Shown here in pieces: positions 25,747 through 34,695 of a DNA stretch of 64,000 nt (the first letter of the stretch is position 1; each line of letters begins with the position of its first letter). The notes under the pieces are model-generated. The model was not told the DNA's origin and did no database searches. It saw only the letters and a program-made list of their open reading frames with translations. The position numbers and the translations under genes were made by a program. This stretch comes from a virus. The DNA is taken from positions 1 to 64,000 of the IMG/VR virus record IMGVR_UViG_3300009155_000048. One strand, 5' to 3'.

Positions 25747-26415
25747 ATGAGATATCTACAAATGTATGAAAATTTTGACAAAAATCAAAAAGATGAGACT
25801 TTATACATCTTTGACTTTGACGATACCATTGTGGATAGCCCAAGATTTGAAGAGTTAGCAATCGAATACCTTAAAGAAAGTGAAACAATTGGAACTCTTT
25901 TGCAAAAATCTGTAAATCAAATTAATATTACTTTTCGAGATTTAAAAATTGAAGATGGTAGATTATATGTAAATGATCCAGATGAAAAAATCAAATTAAA
26001 AGGAAACTGGGTTAGAAAGAAAAAACGTGTTTACTTAGTAGCTCCTGATAGATTCTATTTTAGTGATTTAAGTCTTCCAAAATCACCAACTAAGTTATCA
26101 GAACTTTATAATCAAGTTGAAAATAAAGCTATCGTAACTGGTAGAATGAAAGTAATGAAATCTAAAATCGAAAAGGTTTTAGATGAATTTGGATTAGAAC
26201 AACCAAATCATGGACTTTTTTGTTATCCATTAGGTGATGAAACCACTGATAAGGTTGCAATCTGGAAAGGAAAGACTATTGTTCAGCTAATCAAAGATAC
26301 TGGTTTTAAGAAAGTTAAATTCTACGATGATAACTCTAAATGGGTTAACAAAGTTGTCGAAGCCGTTAAGAGAGACTTGCCTGAAATTGATTTTGAAGGA
26401 ATTAAAGTTAAATAA
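25747..26415 (+). CDS. HAD-superfamily phosphatase with N-terminal tag
   Basis: 222 residues. MRYLQMYENFDKNQ is the shared tag. The HAD motif I, IFDFDDTIVDS, starts near residue 22, with both aspartates. Motif II is AIVTGR, and motif III/IV lies in KVKFYDDNSKWV. It resembles phage 3'-phosphatase/polynucleotide-repair type HAD proteins, which act on nucleic-acid ends or nucleotides; the substrate is not certain. It is the only gene between two divergent/convergent replication genes and meets the polymerase gene tail to tail with no gap. Confidence 0.75.
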   Translation: MRYLQMYENFDKNQKDETLYIFDFDDTIVDSPRFEELAIEYLKESETIGTLLQKSVNQINITFRDLKIEDGRLYVNDPDEKIKLKGNWVRKKKRVYLVAPDRFYFSDLSLPKSPTKLSELYNQVENKAIVTGRMKVMKSKIEKVLDEFGLEQPNHGLFCYPLGDETTDKVAIWKGKTIVQLIKDTGFKKVKFYDDNSKWVNKVVEAVKRDLPEIDFEGIKVK

Positions 26416-27906
26416 TTATAACTCAGCTTCTAACATTTTAATTTCATCTAAAACTTTTTTTAGTTCATCTTTTTTAGACATCATTATTTTTTTATTTTTC
26501 TTTCTATCCGCATAAACATCTTCCAACATTTTAATTGTAGGTGAGTTTCTTTTTTCAAAAACAACTCCATTTACACAAACAACATGGTTACTGTTTATTT
26601 TAACCCCATTATCACAATACTCTTTATTATTTGGATTTTGTATTCCTATAAAATTTTCAGGAGCGATATAGAACTGTCTCTGAGTAGTTGGATAAAGTGA
26701 TGCAAAATCATAGGTTACACACCACTGATTCATACCAGTTACCGGATCCTTTACCCAACCACCAGCAATACCAACATTTTCACCAGGCTCTTTATCACCT
26801 CTAAATAAAACTATATTTTCTTGTTCACGAAATCTATTTCTGAGAACACCCTCTGTAATAGCTAAAGAACCAAGTGCATTATTCATCTGTGAGATAACAT
26901 CCACAATCTTTATTTGCGCAAGTGATGAAATCGCATAAATAATTGAGATATAGTTTCTGGATTCATGTATCTTTTGTACTAACACGGAGTCAACCGCGTT
27001 ATAGTACATAAATGTTTCAAAGTCATCCTCATACAATCTTTGTAGTGAACCTGTATATTTAATCTTTTCAACCCCAACTAACTTACTAGACACGAAATCC
27101 AATGAAGATGATTCTTTTACTTTAATTGATGTGTCACAGATTTCATACAACTGCATATAGTCAAAAATCATTCTATGTGCTGGCATTTCTTCATTTGACA
27201 TCCAAACCTTATTTAATCTTTTTGTTAAAGAAGCAACTGCTGGATTAATATCATACTCTCTACCATTAACATATTTTTTAAGCTTTCTAGCACGATTCAC
27301 TAAATAAACCCAGTCATAGTTAATAAAGTTCCAACCAGTGATGAGTGGCATTTTTGGAATCATCTTATAAAAGAAAGCATACATCATATCAAATTCATCT
27401 TCATATTTGATATATTTTAGTTTATAATTAGAACCAAACTTAGCAAAGTACTTATTAGTATTATCTTTAATACGCTGTTGCATATCTTCTGGCATATCTT
27501 TTAATCCAAGTAGAATGATTTTATCATCATATACAATTGAAATAGATAGAACTTTTGTGGGAGCTGTCTCAGCATCAGGAAAACCATCAACAATCTCAGT
27601 CTCAATATCGACAAAGTAGATATTTGGAAGATTATACTCAAATATCTCTTCTTTTTCCTTTTCTGGAAGAGAATCTAAGAACTCATAGATAGCATATCTA
27701 TCTGGAGTATTCACTTCCTCGTGTTTAACATTCTTACCATCCCAAGATTTGAATGTTGGATGACGGTCTTTATCATCATCATCACAAACAATATATTTTT
27801 TGGGATTCTCCCATTCGTAATATTTTAGTTTTATATCGCCGGTTTTATCAACATAACTTACTACTAATCGCTTACTATTATTTAAATATTGTGTATCTAC
27901 TAACAT
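26416..27906 (-). CDS. family B DNA polymerase, N-terminal half (exonuclease plus motif A)
   Basis: 496 residues versus about 900 in T4 gp43. Exonuclease motifs are present: FVDIETEIVDG (Exo I), ITGWNFINYDWVYL (Exo II) and MYYNAVDSVLVQ (Exo III). Polymerase motif A, VTYDFASLYPTTQRQF, lies near residue 410. The protein then ends in a helix, YADRKKNKKIMMSKKDEL, with no motif B (K-x-x-x-N-S-x-Y-G) or motif C (D-T-D). No second half is in this window. Split gp43 genes are known from some T4-like phages with a break close to this point. The ending is a clean stop, so a two-subunit polymerase is the best reading. Confidence 0.92.
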   Translation of the reverse strand: MLVDTQYLNNSKRLVVSYVDKTGDIKLKYYEWENPKKYIVCDDDDKDRHPTFKSWDGKNVKHEEVNTPDRYAIYEFLDSLPEKEKEEIFEYNLPNIYFVDIETEIVDGFPDAETAPTKVLSISIVYDDKIILLGLKDMPEDMQQRIKDNTNKYFAKFGSNYKLKYIKYEDEFDMMYAFFYKMIPKMPLITGWNFINYDWVYLVNRARKLKKYVNGREYDINPAVASLTKRLNKVWMSNEEMPAHRMIFDYMQLYEICDTSIKVKESSSLDFVSSKLVGVEKIKYTGSLQRLYEDDFETFMYYNAVDSVLVQKIHESRNYISIIYAISSLAQIKIVDVISQMNNALGSLAITEGVLRNRFREQENIVLFRGDKEPGENVGIAGGWVKDPVTGMNQWCVTYDFASLYPTTQRQFYIAPENFIGIQNPNNKEYCDNGVKINSNHVVCVNGVVFEKRNSPTIKMLEDVYADRKKNKKIMMSKKDELKKVLDEIKMLEAEL

Positions 27907-27970
27907 TAATTTATTTTTACTTTTGTTTTTATATCATGAAATCTGCATATTGTTCATGTTTTAAAATAAA

Positions 27971-27995
27971 AAACCCTCTTTTTTAGAGAGGGTTT
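27971..27995. terminator. bidirectional terminator
   Basis: AAACCCTCT pairs with AGAGGGTTT. It ends the unit to its right on the minus strand, before the polymerase gene starts its own. Confidence 0.7.
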
Positions 27996-28000
27996 GAGTT

Positions 28001-28525
28001 TTAGAAATCAATATCGAAAAAATCTAACTTATTACCACTTGAGTCAGTGACCATTAAATCAGAGTTTCTTAGAATCTGTGCCTCATAATATTTACCAACA
28101 CGGAATAAAGTTCTAATAAAAGGAATATCATCACTATTTTTATCAATTCTTTCAGAGTCAATCATTAGACAAAGAACTCTTCTATCATCTTCTGGGTTAT
28201 AGTTGATAACATTTTCATCCATGTCTTTCTCTGCTCCTTTCTTAGCATAACAAATAAATTTGGTTTCTAATGTTTCACCAGAAACAACATATTTAATATT
28301 GACATTTGTATCTGGTTTAATATCTACTTCCTCATTTAGATATACTCTAACCCAAAAGTAAACTTTCTGAGATTCTACTATTTCATTTCTTGGTTTAAAA
28401 TCAACACCACTATAATCAACTTTATCTAAATCAATTGACTTAGCTTGTTCAACTAAGCTATTAACATAATTTTGTTGAATTTCTTTTCTATCCGGAAAGG
28501 GATTAAAAACTCCAGGTTTATTCAT
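28001..28525 (-). CDS. hypothetical protein upstream of the DNA polymerase
   Basis: 174 residues, not recognised. The N-terminal 60 residues are helical (NPFPDRKEIQQNYVNSLVEQ), the rest beta-rich (VYFWVRVYLNEEVDIKPDTN, then GKYYEAQILRNSDLMVTDSS), ending acidic with F-F-D-I-D-F. An acidic aromatic C-terminus after a beta domain recalls single-strand-binding proteins, but no OB-fold motif can be claimed. It has a TATAAATA box about 20 bases upstream and a terminator directly after, so it is a single-gene unit. Confidence 0.55.
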   Translation of the reverse strand: MNKPGVFNPFPDRKEIQQNYVNSLVEQAKSIDLDKVDYSGVDFKPRNEIVESQKVYFWVRVYLNEEVDIKPDTNVNIKYVVSGETLETKFICYAKKGAEKDMDENVINYNPEDDRRVLCLMIDSERIDKNSDDIPFIRTLFRVGKYYEAQILRNSDLMVTDSSGNKLDFFDIDF

Positions 28526-28544
28526 TTTATAAAATAATATTTTT

Positions 28545-28552
28545 TATTTATA
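28545..28552 (-). promoter_or_regulatory. T4-late-like box TATAAATA
   Basis: Reads TATAAATAAAAAAT on the minus strand, 19 bases before the next start. The same extended string occurs before genes starting at 18200 and 46623. Confidence 0.3.
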
Positions 28553-30565
28553 TTATTCTACTGGTAGTTTGTTTGGATTTTTAGTAAAATATCTAAGTGC
28601 CTGAATCATTGAAAATTCTTTACCCTTTATCTCATTATAGATTAATCTAAAGGAATATTCTAAGGTAGCAGAAGTCATCTGTAGATAATAATTGATTTCA
28701 TCTTCATCATTATATTCTGGAAATACTATCTCAAACATCTTAATGAATTTTGATAATCTATCTTTATCAAAACTTGGATATTTTGTATTATACTCACTAA
28801 CACCTTCACAAAATTCAATTAGTGAATTCTCAAATATTTTTTTAATTTGTACTTTTAGTAAATTTGATTGAACATGATTTCTATAAATATTCTCAGCTGA
28901 TAAAAATGCCAAATCAAATATAGTGTTATTGCCTTTTACTTTAATATCCAAAGAGTCATTAAATATTTTTAGTGCATTACTAAATCCACCATTATCAATT
29001 ATTGTATTATTATTAGAATAGAAATTTTGACTATCTTTTAGTCTAAAGTTTGCAGATTCTAATTCTTCTATAACATCATCAGAATTTTCCTTTTCTTCTA
29101 ATGATTTTAACATTTCAACATAATGTACATTCATATAAACCTTTTTATAATAATCATCTATTAAAATAAATTGAGTAGAATCATCTTTTATACTTAATTG
29201 ATAGAACTTAATAAGATCAGAAGTAGCTATACAATCTTCATTTTCAACTTCATCACCAATTGAGAATATTTCTTTATATCTTGGTATATCAGATTTTTTA
29301 ACCTCATAAACACATTTCACATAGTCTTTATGATACCATCTACCATTTATTTCTTTCATAAGTGATTTCAAGTACCAACTACCATCCATTTCATCTTCAG
29401 CAATTAAATCATGATCTTTTGGAAACCAATCTGTATCTCTTGAACTTATATAAACTTCAACAGAGTCATCTTTTGGTAAGTTATCTGATAAAGTTTCAGA
29501 ATAAACACTATCCCCATCACATATTTCTGAATTATGATATTCACTCCAACAACAATTATTCATAGGTAAGTAAGACTGATGATACTCTGACCAAATTACT
29601 TCTTCTTCTGGATAAGATTCATCTATCCACTCACAATAAACTAGATTCTGCCTATCAAAACCACCACCAGTATCTTGACAGTATAAAAGTTCTCTTTTAA
29701 CATCAACACTCGGCTCATAATTATACAGCTTTTTATTCACTGTATAATAATAAGGCATAGTATCCATATATGGGTAATATTCATATTCTTTAGTATCACT
29801 TTCTAATTGCACCACAAGCCTACCAGAATATTTCTTAAATGATAACTCACAATTTTTTTCCTTAACCCAATTTAACATCATTTCTTCTTCAGAAGAATCA
29901 GTATAATAAATTCTATCTAAATATGGACCTTTATCAGTTTGCCAAAGTAAAGCTCTTGATACAAGTTTTTCTTCACCATCTTCAAATTTGGTTAATATTA
30001 AAAGATTACAAACACTAGGATTTTCAACATAAATATCTAAGTATTTTTGACACTCTTCATATCTCATACAAGACTTACCGAGTGTGCCATATCCACTTGA
30101 TGTTTTTTCACAATAATTATCACCTAAATACCAAAATCTAATATCCTCACCTTTAACCAATCTGATTGGATCTTTCTTTTCTTTTTTGGATTTATTTGTA
30201 TTATAAGCAGCTTTGAATTTATCAACAAACTTACTTAATTCGACATCAGTGTATTCTTTACCATTATCTTTGAGAATCTGTCTAATAATTCTGGATATAT
30301 TAGTTTTATTATTTTTATCCGAGAATAAATCTAAAGGATTAATACCAGACTTTATTTTATTTTGAAATTGATTATCTGATACAAAGTGCAATCTATCATT
30401 AGTATCTGATAGGTCTATGGCATTATACTGAGTTTTAATGTCTTTATTAACTAACTCTAAAAAATCTTGGGCGATTTTATCGTCAATTTTCTTCAATATT
30501 TCTTCGAAATATCCAGAAGTAAATAGAACAGATTCCAATAAAAACTGATAATAACCTTTAATCAC
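28553..30565 (-). CDS. SCM-family phage protein, paralogue 2
   Basis: 670 residues from a GTG start giving (M)IKGYYQFLLESVLF. The frame opens 31 codons earlier, but that would run across the divergent promoter and into the opposite gene, and the GTG start restores the N-terminal pattern of the paralogues. Conserved parts in order are LHFVSDNQFQ, ISRIIRQILKDNG ... ELSKFVDKFK, GEDIRFWYLGDNY, GKSCMRYEE, LVSRALLWQT, LDRIYYTDSSE and YPYMDTMPYYY. The middle has a repeated W-S-E-Y motif (VIWSEYHQSYLP; CCWSEYHNSEI). Function unknown. It is transcribed alone, away from 30620. Confidence 0.7.
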   Translation of the reverse strand: MIKGYYQFLLESVLFTSGYFEEILKKIDDKIAQDFLELVNKDIKTQYNAIDLSDTNDRLHFVSDNQFQNKIKSGINPLDLFSDKNNKTNISRIIRQILKDNGKEYTDVELSKFVDKFKAAYNTNKSKKEKKDPIRLVKGEDIRFWYLGDNYCEKTSSGYGTLGKSCMRYEECQKYLDIYVENPSVCNLLILTKFEDGEEKLVSRALLWQTDKGPYLDRIYYTDSSEEEMMLNWVKEKNCELSFKKYSGRLVVQLESDTKEYEYYPYMDTMPYYYTVNKKLYNYEPSVDVKRELLYCQDTGGGFDRQNLVYCEWIDESYPEEEVIWSEYHQSYLPMNNCCWSEYHNSEICDGDSVYSETLSDNLPKDDSVEVYISSRDTDWFPKDHDLIAEDEMDGSWYLKSLMKEINGRWYHKDYVKCVYEVKKSDIPRYKEIFSIGDEVENEDCIATSDLIKFYQLSIKDDSTQFILIDDYYKKVYMNVHYVEMLKSLEEKENSDDVIEELESANFRLKDSQNFYSNNNTIIDNGGFSNALKIFNDSLDIKVKGNNTIFDLAFLSAENIYRNHVQSNLLKVQIKKIFENSLIEFCEGVSEYNTKYPSFDKDRLSKFIKMFEIVFPEYNDEDEINYYLQMTSATLEYSFRLIYNEIKGKEFSMIQALRYFTKNPNKLPVE

Positions 30566-30582
30566 AATTTTAAGTGTATTGA

Positions 30583-30602
30583 TTTTAATATATATATTAA
30601 AA
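30583..30602. promoter_or_regulatory. palindromic divergent promoter candidate
   Basis: TTTTAATATATATATTAAAA reads as the recurring TTTTAATATATA motif on both strands. It lies between two divergent genes, about 18 bases from each start, and supports the GTG start of the left one. Confidence 0.5.
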
Positions 30603-30619
30603 TTATCCACCGAGAAACT

Positions 30620-31384
30620 ATGCTTAAAAAGTTCAATGAATATTTTGTTCAAGCACAATTTGAACCAATTAAATCTTTTTATCTTAAAGATGACTTAAAC
30701 CGTGATGTTTGGGATGATAATGATAAATTGGATGAAGATATTAGAGAGCAATTAATTAGGATTGGAGAAGACTTTTATGAAGGATTAGAACTATCTGCTG
30801 AAATTGTAGATATTGCTTTCTGTGGTTCATTGTGTAACTACAATTGGTCAGAATATAGTGATGTTGATTTACATATTATTGTTAAATTTGATGACATCAA
30901 TGAAGATCACGAGTTGGTTGAAAAAATGGTAGACTACGCAAAGAAAGTTTGGAATGAACAACATGATATCACCATTAAAGAATTTGATGTAGAAATAGCT
31001 GTCCAAGATGAGGAAGATTTATATGGCGCTATTGAAGGTGGTAGAATGGGTGGTGTTTACTCATTATTAAATGATGAGTGGATTAAGAAACCAAATAAAG
31101 AAGATTTTACACCAGATGAAGATTTAATTAGAAAGAAAGCTTCTGATATTATGACCACGGTTAAGGAATTAGAAGAAGATTATGGATCAGGTGTTGAATA
31201 TGATGAATTAATGAAAAAACTTAAAAAAGTTTGGAAAAAAGTTAAAGATGGTAGACAAGCTGGTTTAGATAGAGAAGGAGAATACTCAATTGAGAATTTA
31301 GTTTTCAAGTTATTGAGAAGAAATGGATATATCCAAAGAATTATGGATGTAAGAAGAAAAGCATATGATAAACAATTTAAATAA
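30620..31384 (+). CDS. MNT-type nucleotidyltransferase with N-terminal tag
   Basis: 254 residues. After MLKKFNEYFVQAQ (shared tag) comes a nucleotidyltransferase core: CGSLCNYNWSEYSDVDLHII near residues 74-93 (G-S ... D-x-D), and a third carboxylate in IKEFDVEIAV. A helical C-terminal domain with LDREGEYSIENLVFKLLRRN follows. Such enzymes add nucleotides to proteins or RNA, or act in toxin systems. The target here is unknown, and no partner HEPN gene is seen. The next gene starts 2 bases after its stop. Confidence 0.8.
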   Translation: MLKKFNEYFVQAQFEPIKSFYLKDDLNRDVWDDNDKLDEDIREQLIRIGEDFYEGLELSAEIVDIAFCGSLCNYNWSEYSDVDLHIIVKFDDINEDHELVEKMVDYAKKVWNEQHDITIKEFDVEIAVQDEEDLYGAIEGGRMGGVYSLLNDEWIKKPNKEDFTPDEDLIRKKASDIMTTVKELEEDYGSGVEYDELMKKLKKVWKKVKDGRQAGLDREGEYSIENLVFKLLRRNGYIQRIMDVRRKAYDKQFK

Positions 31385-31386
31385 TT

Positions 31387-32079
31387 ATGTCAAATATTAA
31401 GATAAAAGAAATTGAAGAAACCTTCAAACTCACTTTTGAAGAAGAAGAGGGTAAAGTTAGCTCTATTGAAACTGTTTATGAAATGTCGGAAAATGAAGAC
31501 TTTTATAAATTAGTAATATCAATACATAATCTTTCTATTGAAGATACTTTAATTATACACACCAAATTTATTTTTAAGACTGATTTAAAAAAACAAAATA
31601 TCATTGATGATTCTTTTATTTATTTATATGATATCAATTGTATATACCATAAAGTTGAGTTCAAAAATGTAATAGACTTAAAAAATAAAATTGAAGATAT
31701 TATTAAATCTAATGATTTTGGTGAAGATATTCAAATTCTTTCCGATTTTATCGAAGCACCGGCTATGTTCTTGAATTACTATATGAAAAGAGCTAAGATT
31801 ACAGATTACAGTATTTTTGATGTTATTTATGATCCTAAATTCAAAACACAACCTTGTGATAAGACTACATTTGACTTTGATATCAATATTAATAATAACT
31901 ATAATATTCATTTATCTATTTCTAAAATAGAAAGAAAAAATGATGATGATATTGATACTTATAAATTTCAATTTAGATTCTTAGATGAATATAAAACTGT
32001 TACAAATGATACATTAAATAATATACACTTTATCATTGGTAGTAATATTGCCAAAATATTAGATGAAAAGTTGAAATAA
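31387..32079 (+). CDS. hypothetical protein
   Basis: 230 residues, not recognised. Alternating strands and helices rich in I, D, N and K; no cysteine, membrane or catalytic motif. It ends DEKLK 40 bases before the next gene. The 2-base spacing after the nucleotidyltransferase implies a shared message and perhaps a shared pathway. Confidence 0.5.
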   Translation: MSNIKIKEIEETFKLTFEEEEGKVSSIETVYEMSENEDFYKLVISIHNLSIEDTLIIHTKFIFKTDLKKQNIIDDSFIYLYDINCIYHKVEFKNVIDLKNKIEDIIKSNDFGEDIQILSDFIEAPAMFLNYYMKRAKITDYSIFDVIYDPKFKTQPCDKTTFDFDININNNYNIHLSISKIERKNDDDIDTYKFQFRFLDEYKTVTNDTLNNIHFIIGSNIAKILDEKLK

Positions 32080-32118
32080 TAAAAATAATATATACATATA
32101 TAAAATAACTCAATAACT

Positions 32119-33102
32119 ATGAGAAAAGACAATACACAAAACTATCAAACTCCAAACACTAGAATACAACATTTTAGTGATTTCACCGCAAATGCTGGTG
32201 CTGAAAAGAAAGAGTTAGGTGATGTTAAACGTTCATTTATGGATAATGAGGATAATGTCCATAATTTACCAAATTTAACTAAGATGAAGTATAATAAAGT
32301 TACACATAAAATGGACACCTTATCTAAAGATGAGGTAAATGATAAAATTGACTCACTAGGTGATGTTAAAGAACCATCTCATAAATTTAAAATTGCCGAT
32401 GATGAAGTAAATCCTAATCATAAATTTCAAAACAACACAGAAGTTAAAGAATCAAAGATAATCAAATCATTTGAAGCTTTCGGAGCTGGTTTTGTTGATA
32501 ATCCACAAATTCCACAATTAAATAAAAATATGGAAGTTGATACACCAATGGAAGATGAAATTGAAGGTGGGTGTGGATGTTGTGATGATTGTACTGGTGA
32601 CATGGGATGTCCTTGTGGATGCGAAGATTGTACTTGTTCATCTGATGTTGATTATAGTGATGAAATGGTTAGTTATGAAAATAATGAAGATGTTAAATCA
32701 TATATGTTTTTTGGTAATCTACAAACAGTTCATAGATTGTCTTGTGAATTATCAGAGTATCCAGAAGAACAAGTGAATAGTCTATTAAATGAAGGTCACA
32801 ATTGGGCAGAAGACCATATATCAGTAACTAAAGAATTAGTTAGTCATGTTTATAACTTTTTAATGAATAAAGGGTTAAATGAACATTTAGATGTGAGTGG
32901 TGTAGAGCACGGTGGTGGTAACAATTATATGTTCTTTGCTAATCTTAAAAACATTTCTAAGTGTTGTGAAGAAATACTTGAGATGGATAGAGATGTGATA
33001 GATGAACTATTAGAAAATGGACATGATTGGGCAGAAGATCATATGGCTGCTGCAAAAGAAGATATAAACCAAGTTTACGACTGGTTAAAAAGTGAAATTT
33101 AA
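32119..33102 (+). CDS. hypothetical protein with cysteine cluster and duplicated domain
   Basis: 327 residues. The first 140 are low-complexity and charged. Residues about 150-175 hold a dense cysteine stretch (GCGCCDDC, then CPCGCEDCTC), probably metal-binding. The C-terminal half is a tandem duplication: YMFFGNLQTVHRL ... EGHNWAEDHISV and YMFFANLKNISKC ... NGHDWAEDHMAA, each ending in a Y-x-x-L helix. The H-x-W-A-E-D-H motif is invariant between copies. The function is unknown. A similar theme of cysteine clusters occurs in the tagged proteins at 22 kb. The next gene starts 2 bases after the stop. Confidence 0.6.
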   Translation: MRKDNTQNYQTPNTRIQHFSDFTANAGAEKKELGDVKRSFMDNEDNVHNLPNLTKMKYNKVTHKMDTLSKDEVNDKIDSLGDVKEPSHKFKIADDEVNPNHKFQNNTEVKESKIIKSFEAFGAGFVDNPQIPQLNKNMEVDTPMEDEIEGGCGCCDDCTGDMGCPCGCEDCTCSSDVDYSDEMVSYENNEDVKSYMFFGNLQTVHRLSCELSEYPEEQVNSLLNEGHNWAEDHISVTKELVSHVYNFLMNKGLNEHLDVSGVEHGGGNNYMFFANLKNISKCCEEILEMDRDVIDELLENGHDWAEDHMAAAKEDINQVYDWLKSEI

Positions 33103-33104
33103 AA

Positions 33105-34685
33105 ATGCTAAAGAAATATACAGACTTTTTATTTGAATCATTATTATTAGAATCTACTTTGATTTATTCTGATAAATTTAAGAATTTACTCAAAGAAATA
33201 GATTCTCCAATAGCTAAAGCTTTACAAGATATTGAAAGTAAAGACTTAACTGTAGCTAATAACTATATTGATGTATCTGATGATAAAGAACAAATTTCTT
33301 TTATACCGGATAGAAGAGCTCAACAAATATTAAGTCCTGAAAATTTAGAAAAATTTGCTATTTATAATGGTGATGGTGGTATACTAACTCATGGACCATC
33401 AAATACCGCAATCTTTGACTTATTAGATTATCAACCAACCGGTGATAGAATGTATAGACCAGAAGTAGGAACAAAAGGTGAAGTTTTATCAAAAGCAGTT
33501 GGACCATCATCTGGTAAAACATATCTTAAAATACAATTTCCAGATGGTATATCAGTTATCAACCAGGAAAAAATTAAATATGAAGATGTAAGTAAATTAC
33601 CATTTACACAAGGTCGTCAAAAAATCAGAATTGGTAGAGGAATTAAAGGTCTTCTAGCAGCAGGTGGCGCTACTTTTACTGATACCGAATTAGAAAAATT
33701 TGTAAATCTTTACAAAGCTGAAATTGAAAAGATGAATGATGTCTTTAGACATTTTGAGTTAGTGGAAGGTGATGATATTGCTAATTGGTATAATTATAAC
33801 AATTATGAATTAGGAAGAAATAAAGGGCCATTAAGTGGATCTTGTATGTGTTCAGTTCCATCAAGTTACTTTGAAATCTACACAAGTAATCAAAATAGTT
33901 GTGAGTTATTAATACTTAAAACAGAAGATGGTCAGAAAATAAAAGGTAGAGCATTAGTATGGAAATTAAAATCACCAGAAGGAATTACTTACATGGATAG
34001 AATCTATACACATAATGATTCTGATGTAGAGTTATTCAGACAATATGCTAAGAAGAATGGTTGGTATTATAAACCAAATAATAACCATATGACTAGTAAT
34101 GATATGGTATCACCTGATGGTTCAGTTGTTAGAATGGGAACATTAGTGGTTAAAGTTAAAAGAGGTGGATACGGAAGATATCCTTACTTAGATACACTTA
34201 AATATTATAACCCGGAAAATGGAACTTTATCCACTGAACAGATGGGTGATTGTTATACATTAGAAGACACAGGAGGTTCATATACAAATAATGATGATTG
34301 TGATTTTTGTGGTGGAGATGGTCGAGTAGATTGCCCGGATTGTGACGGAGATGGCGATTTTAGATGTTCAGAATGTGACGGAGATGGGGATATTGAATGT
34401 TCAGGATGTGATGGACATGGAAAAGTAGATTGCTCAAGTTGTGATGGAGAAGGAGAAGAAGAGTGCTCATCTTGTGATGGTACTGGAAAAGATGGTGATG
34501 ATGATTGCTCAGATTGTGATGGTAAGGGTAAAATTGAATGCTCAAGCTGTGATGGAGAAGGTAAGAAAGAATGTGATGAGTGTAGTGGCAATGGTACAAT
34601 TGGATGTGATAATTGTGGTGGAAATGGTAGAGAAGATTGCTCCAACTGCGATACTTCCGGAAGAGTAGATTGCCCAGAATGTTGA
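33105..34685 (+). CDS. SCM-family phage protein, paralogue 3, with DnaJ-type zinc-repeat tail
   Basis: 526 residues. N-terminus MLKKYTDFLFESLLLES (tag). Then ISFIPDRRAQ, a ~80-residue insertion, IGRGIKGLLAAGG ... ELEKFVNLYK, GDDIANWYNYNNY, LSGSCMCSV, IKGRALVWKL, MDRIYTHNDSD and YPYLDTLKYYN, in the same order as in the two paralogues. The last ~130 residues are about a dozen CxxCxGxG-type units (CPDCDGDGDF, CSSCDGEGEE, CDNCGGNGRE), far more than the four in DnaJ. Each pair should bind zinc, making a long zinc-stabilised stalk. Probably binds protein or RNA; function unknown. Confidence 0.75.
   Translation: MLKKYTDFLFESLLLESTLIYSDKFKNLLKEIDSPIAKALQDIESKDLTVANNYIDVSDDKEQISFIPDRRAQQILSPENLEKFAIYNGDGGILTHGPSNTAIFDLLDYQPTGDRMYRPEVGTKGEVLSKAVGPSSGKTYLKIQFPDGISVINQEKIKYEDVSKLPFTQGRQKIRIGRGIKGLLAAGGATFTDTELEKFVNLYKAEIEKMNDVFRHFELVEGDDIANWYNYNNYELGRNKGPLSGSCMCSVPSSYFEIYTSNQNSCELLILKTEDGQKIKGRALVWKLKSPEGITYMDRIYTHNDSDVELFRQYAKKNGWYYKPNNNHMTSNDMVSPDGSVVRMGTLVVKVKRGGYGRYPYLDTLKYYNPENGTLSTEQMGDCYTLEDTGGSYTNNDDCDFCGGDGRVDCPDCDGDGDFRCSECDGDGDIECSGCDGHGKVDCSSCDGEGEEECSSCDGTGKDGDDDCSDCDGKGKIECSSCDGEGKKECDECSGNGTIGCDNCGGNGREDCSNCDTSGRVDCPEC
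34300..34684 (+). repeat. tandem repeat coding for CxxCxGxG zinc units
   Basis: Roughly 24-30-base degenerate units encoding C-x-x-C-D/G-G-x-G, about a dozen copies. The repeat is at the protein level; the spurious opposite-strand frames through it are shadows. Confidence 0.85.
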
Positions 34686-34695
34686 TAATAAAACT

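Noticed and set aside
30583-30602. Palindrome TTTTAATATATATATTAAAA as a terminator
   Set aside because: It lies between divergent starts, has no G/C in the stem, and fits the promoter motif on both strands.
30566-30658. ATG start 31 codons upstream for SCM paralogue 2
   Set aside because: It would overlap the divergent nucleotidyltransferase gene and the palindromic promoter; the GTG start restores the family N-terminus.
34253-34668. Long open frames on both strands through the zinc-repeat region (Ser/Pro/His-rich products)
   Set aside because: They are periodic shadows of the CxxCxGxG repeat; composition is low-complexity and no start context is present.
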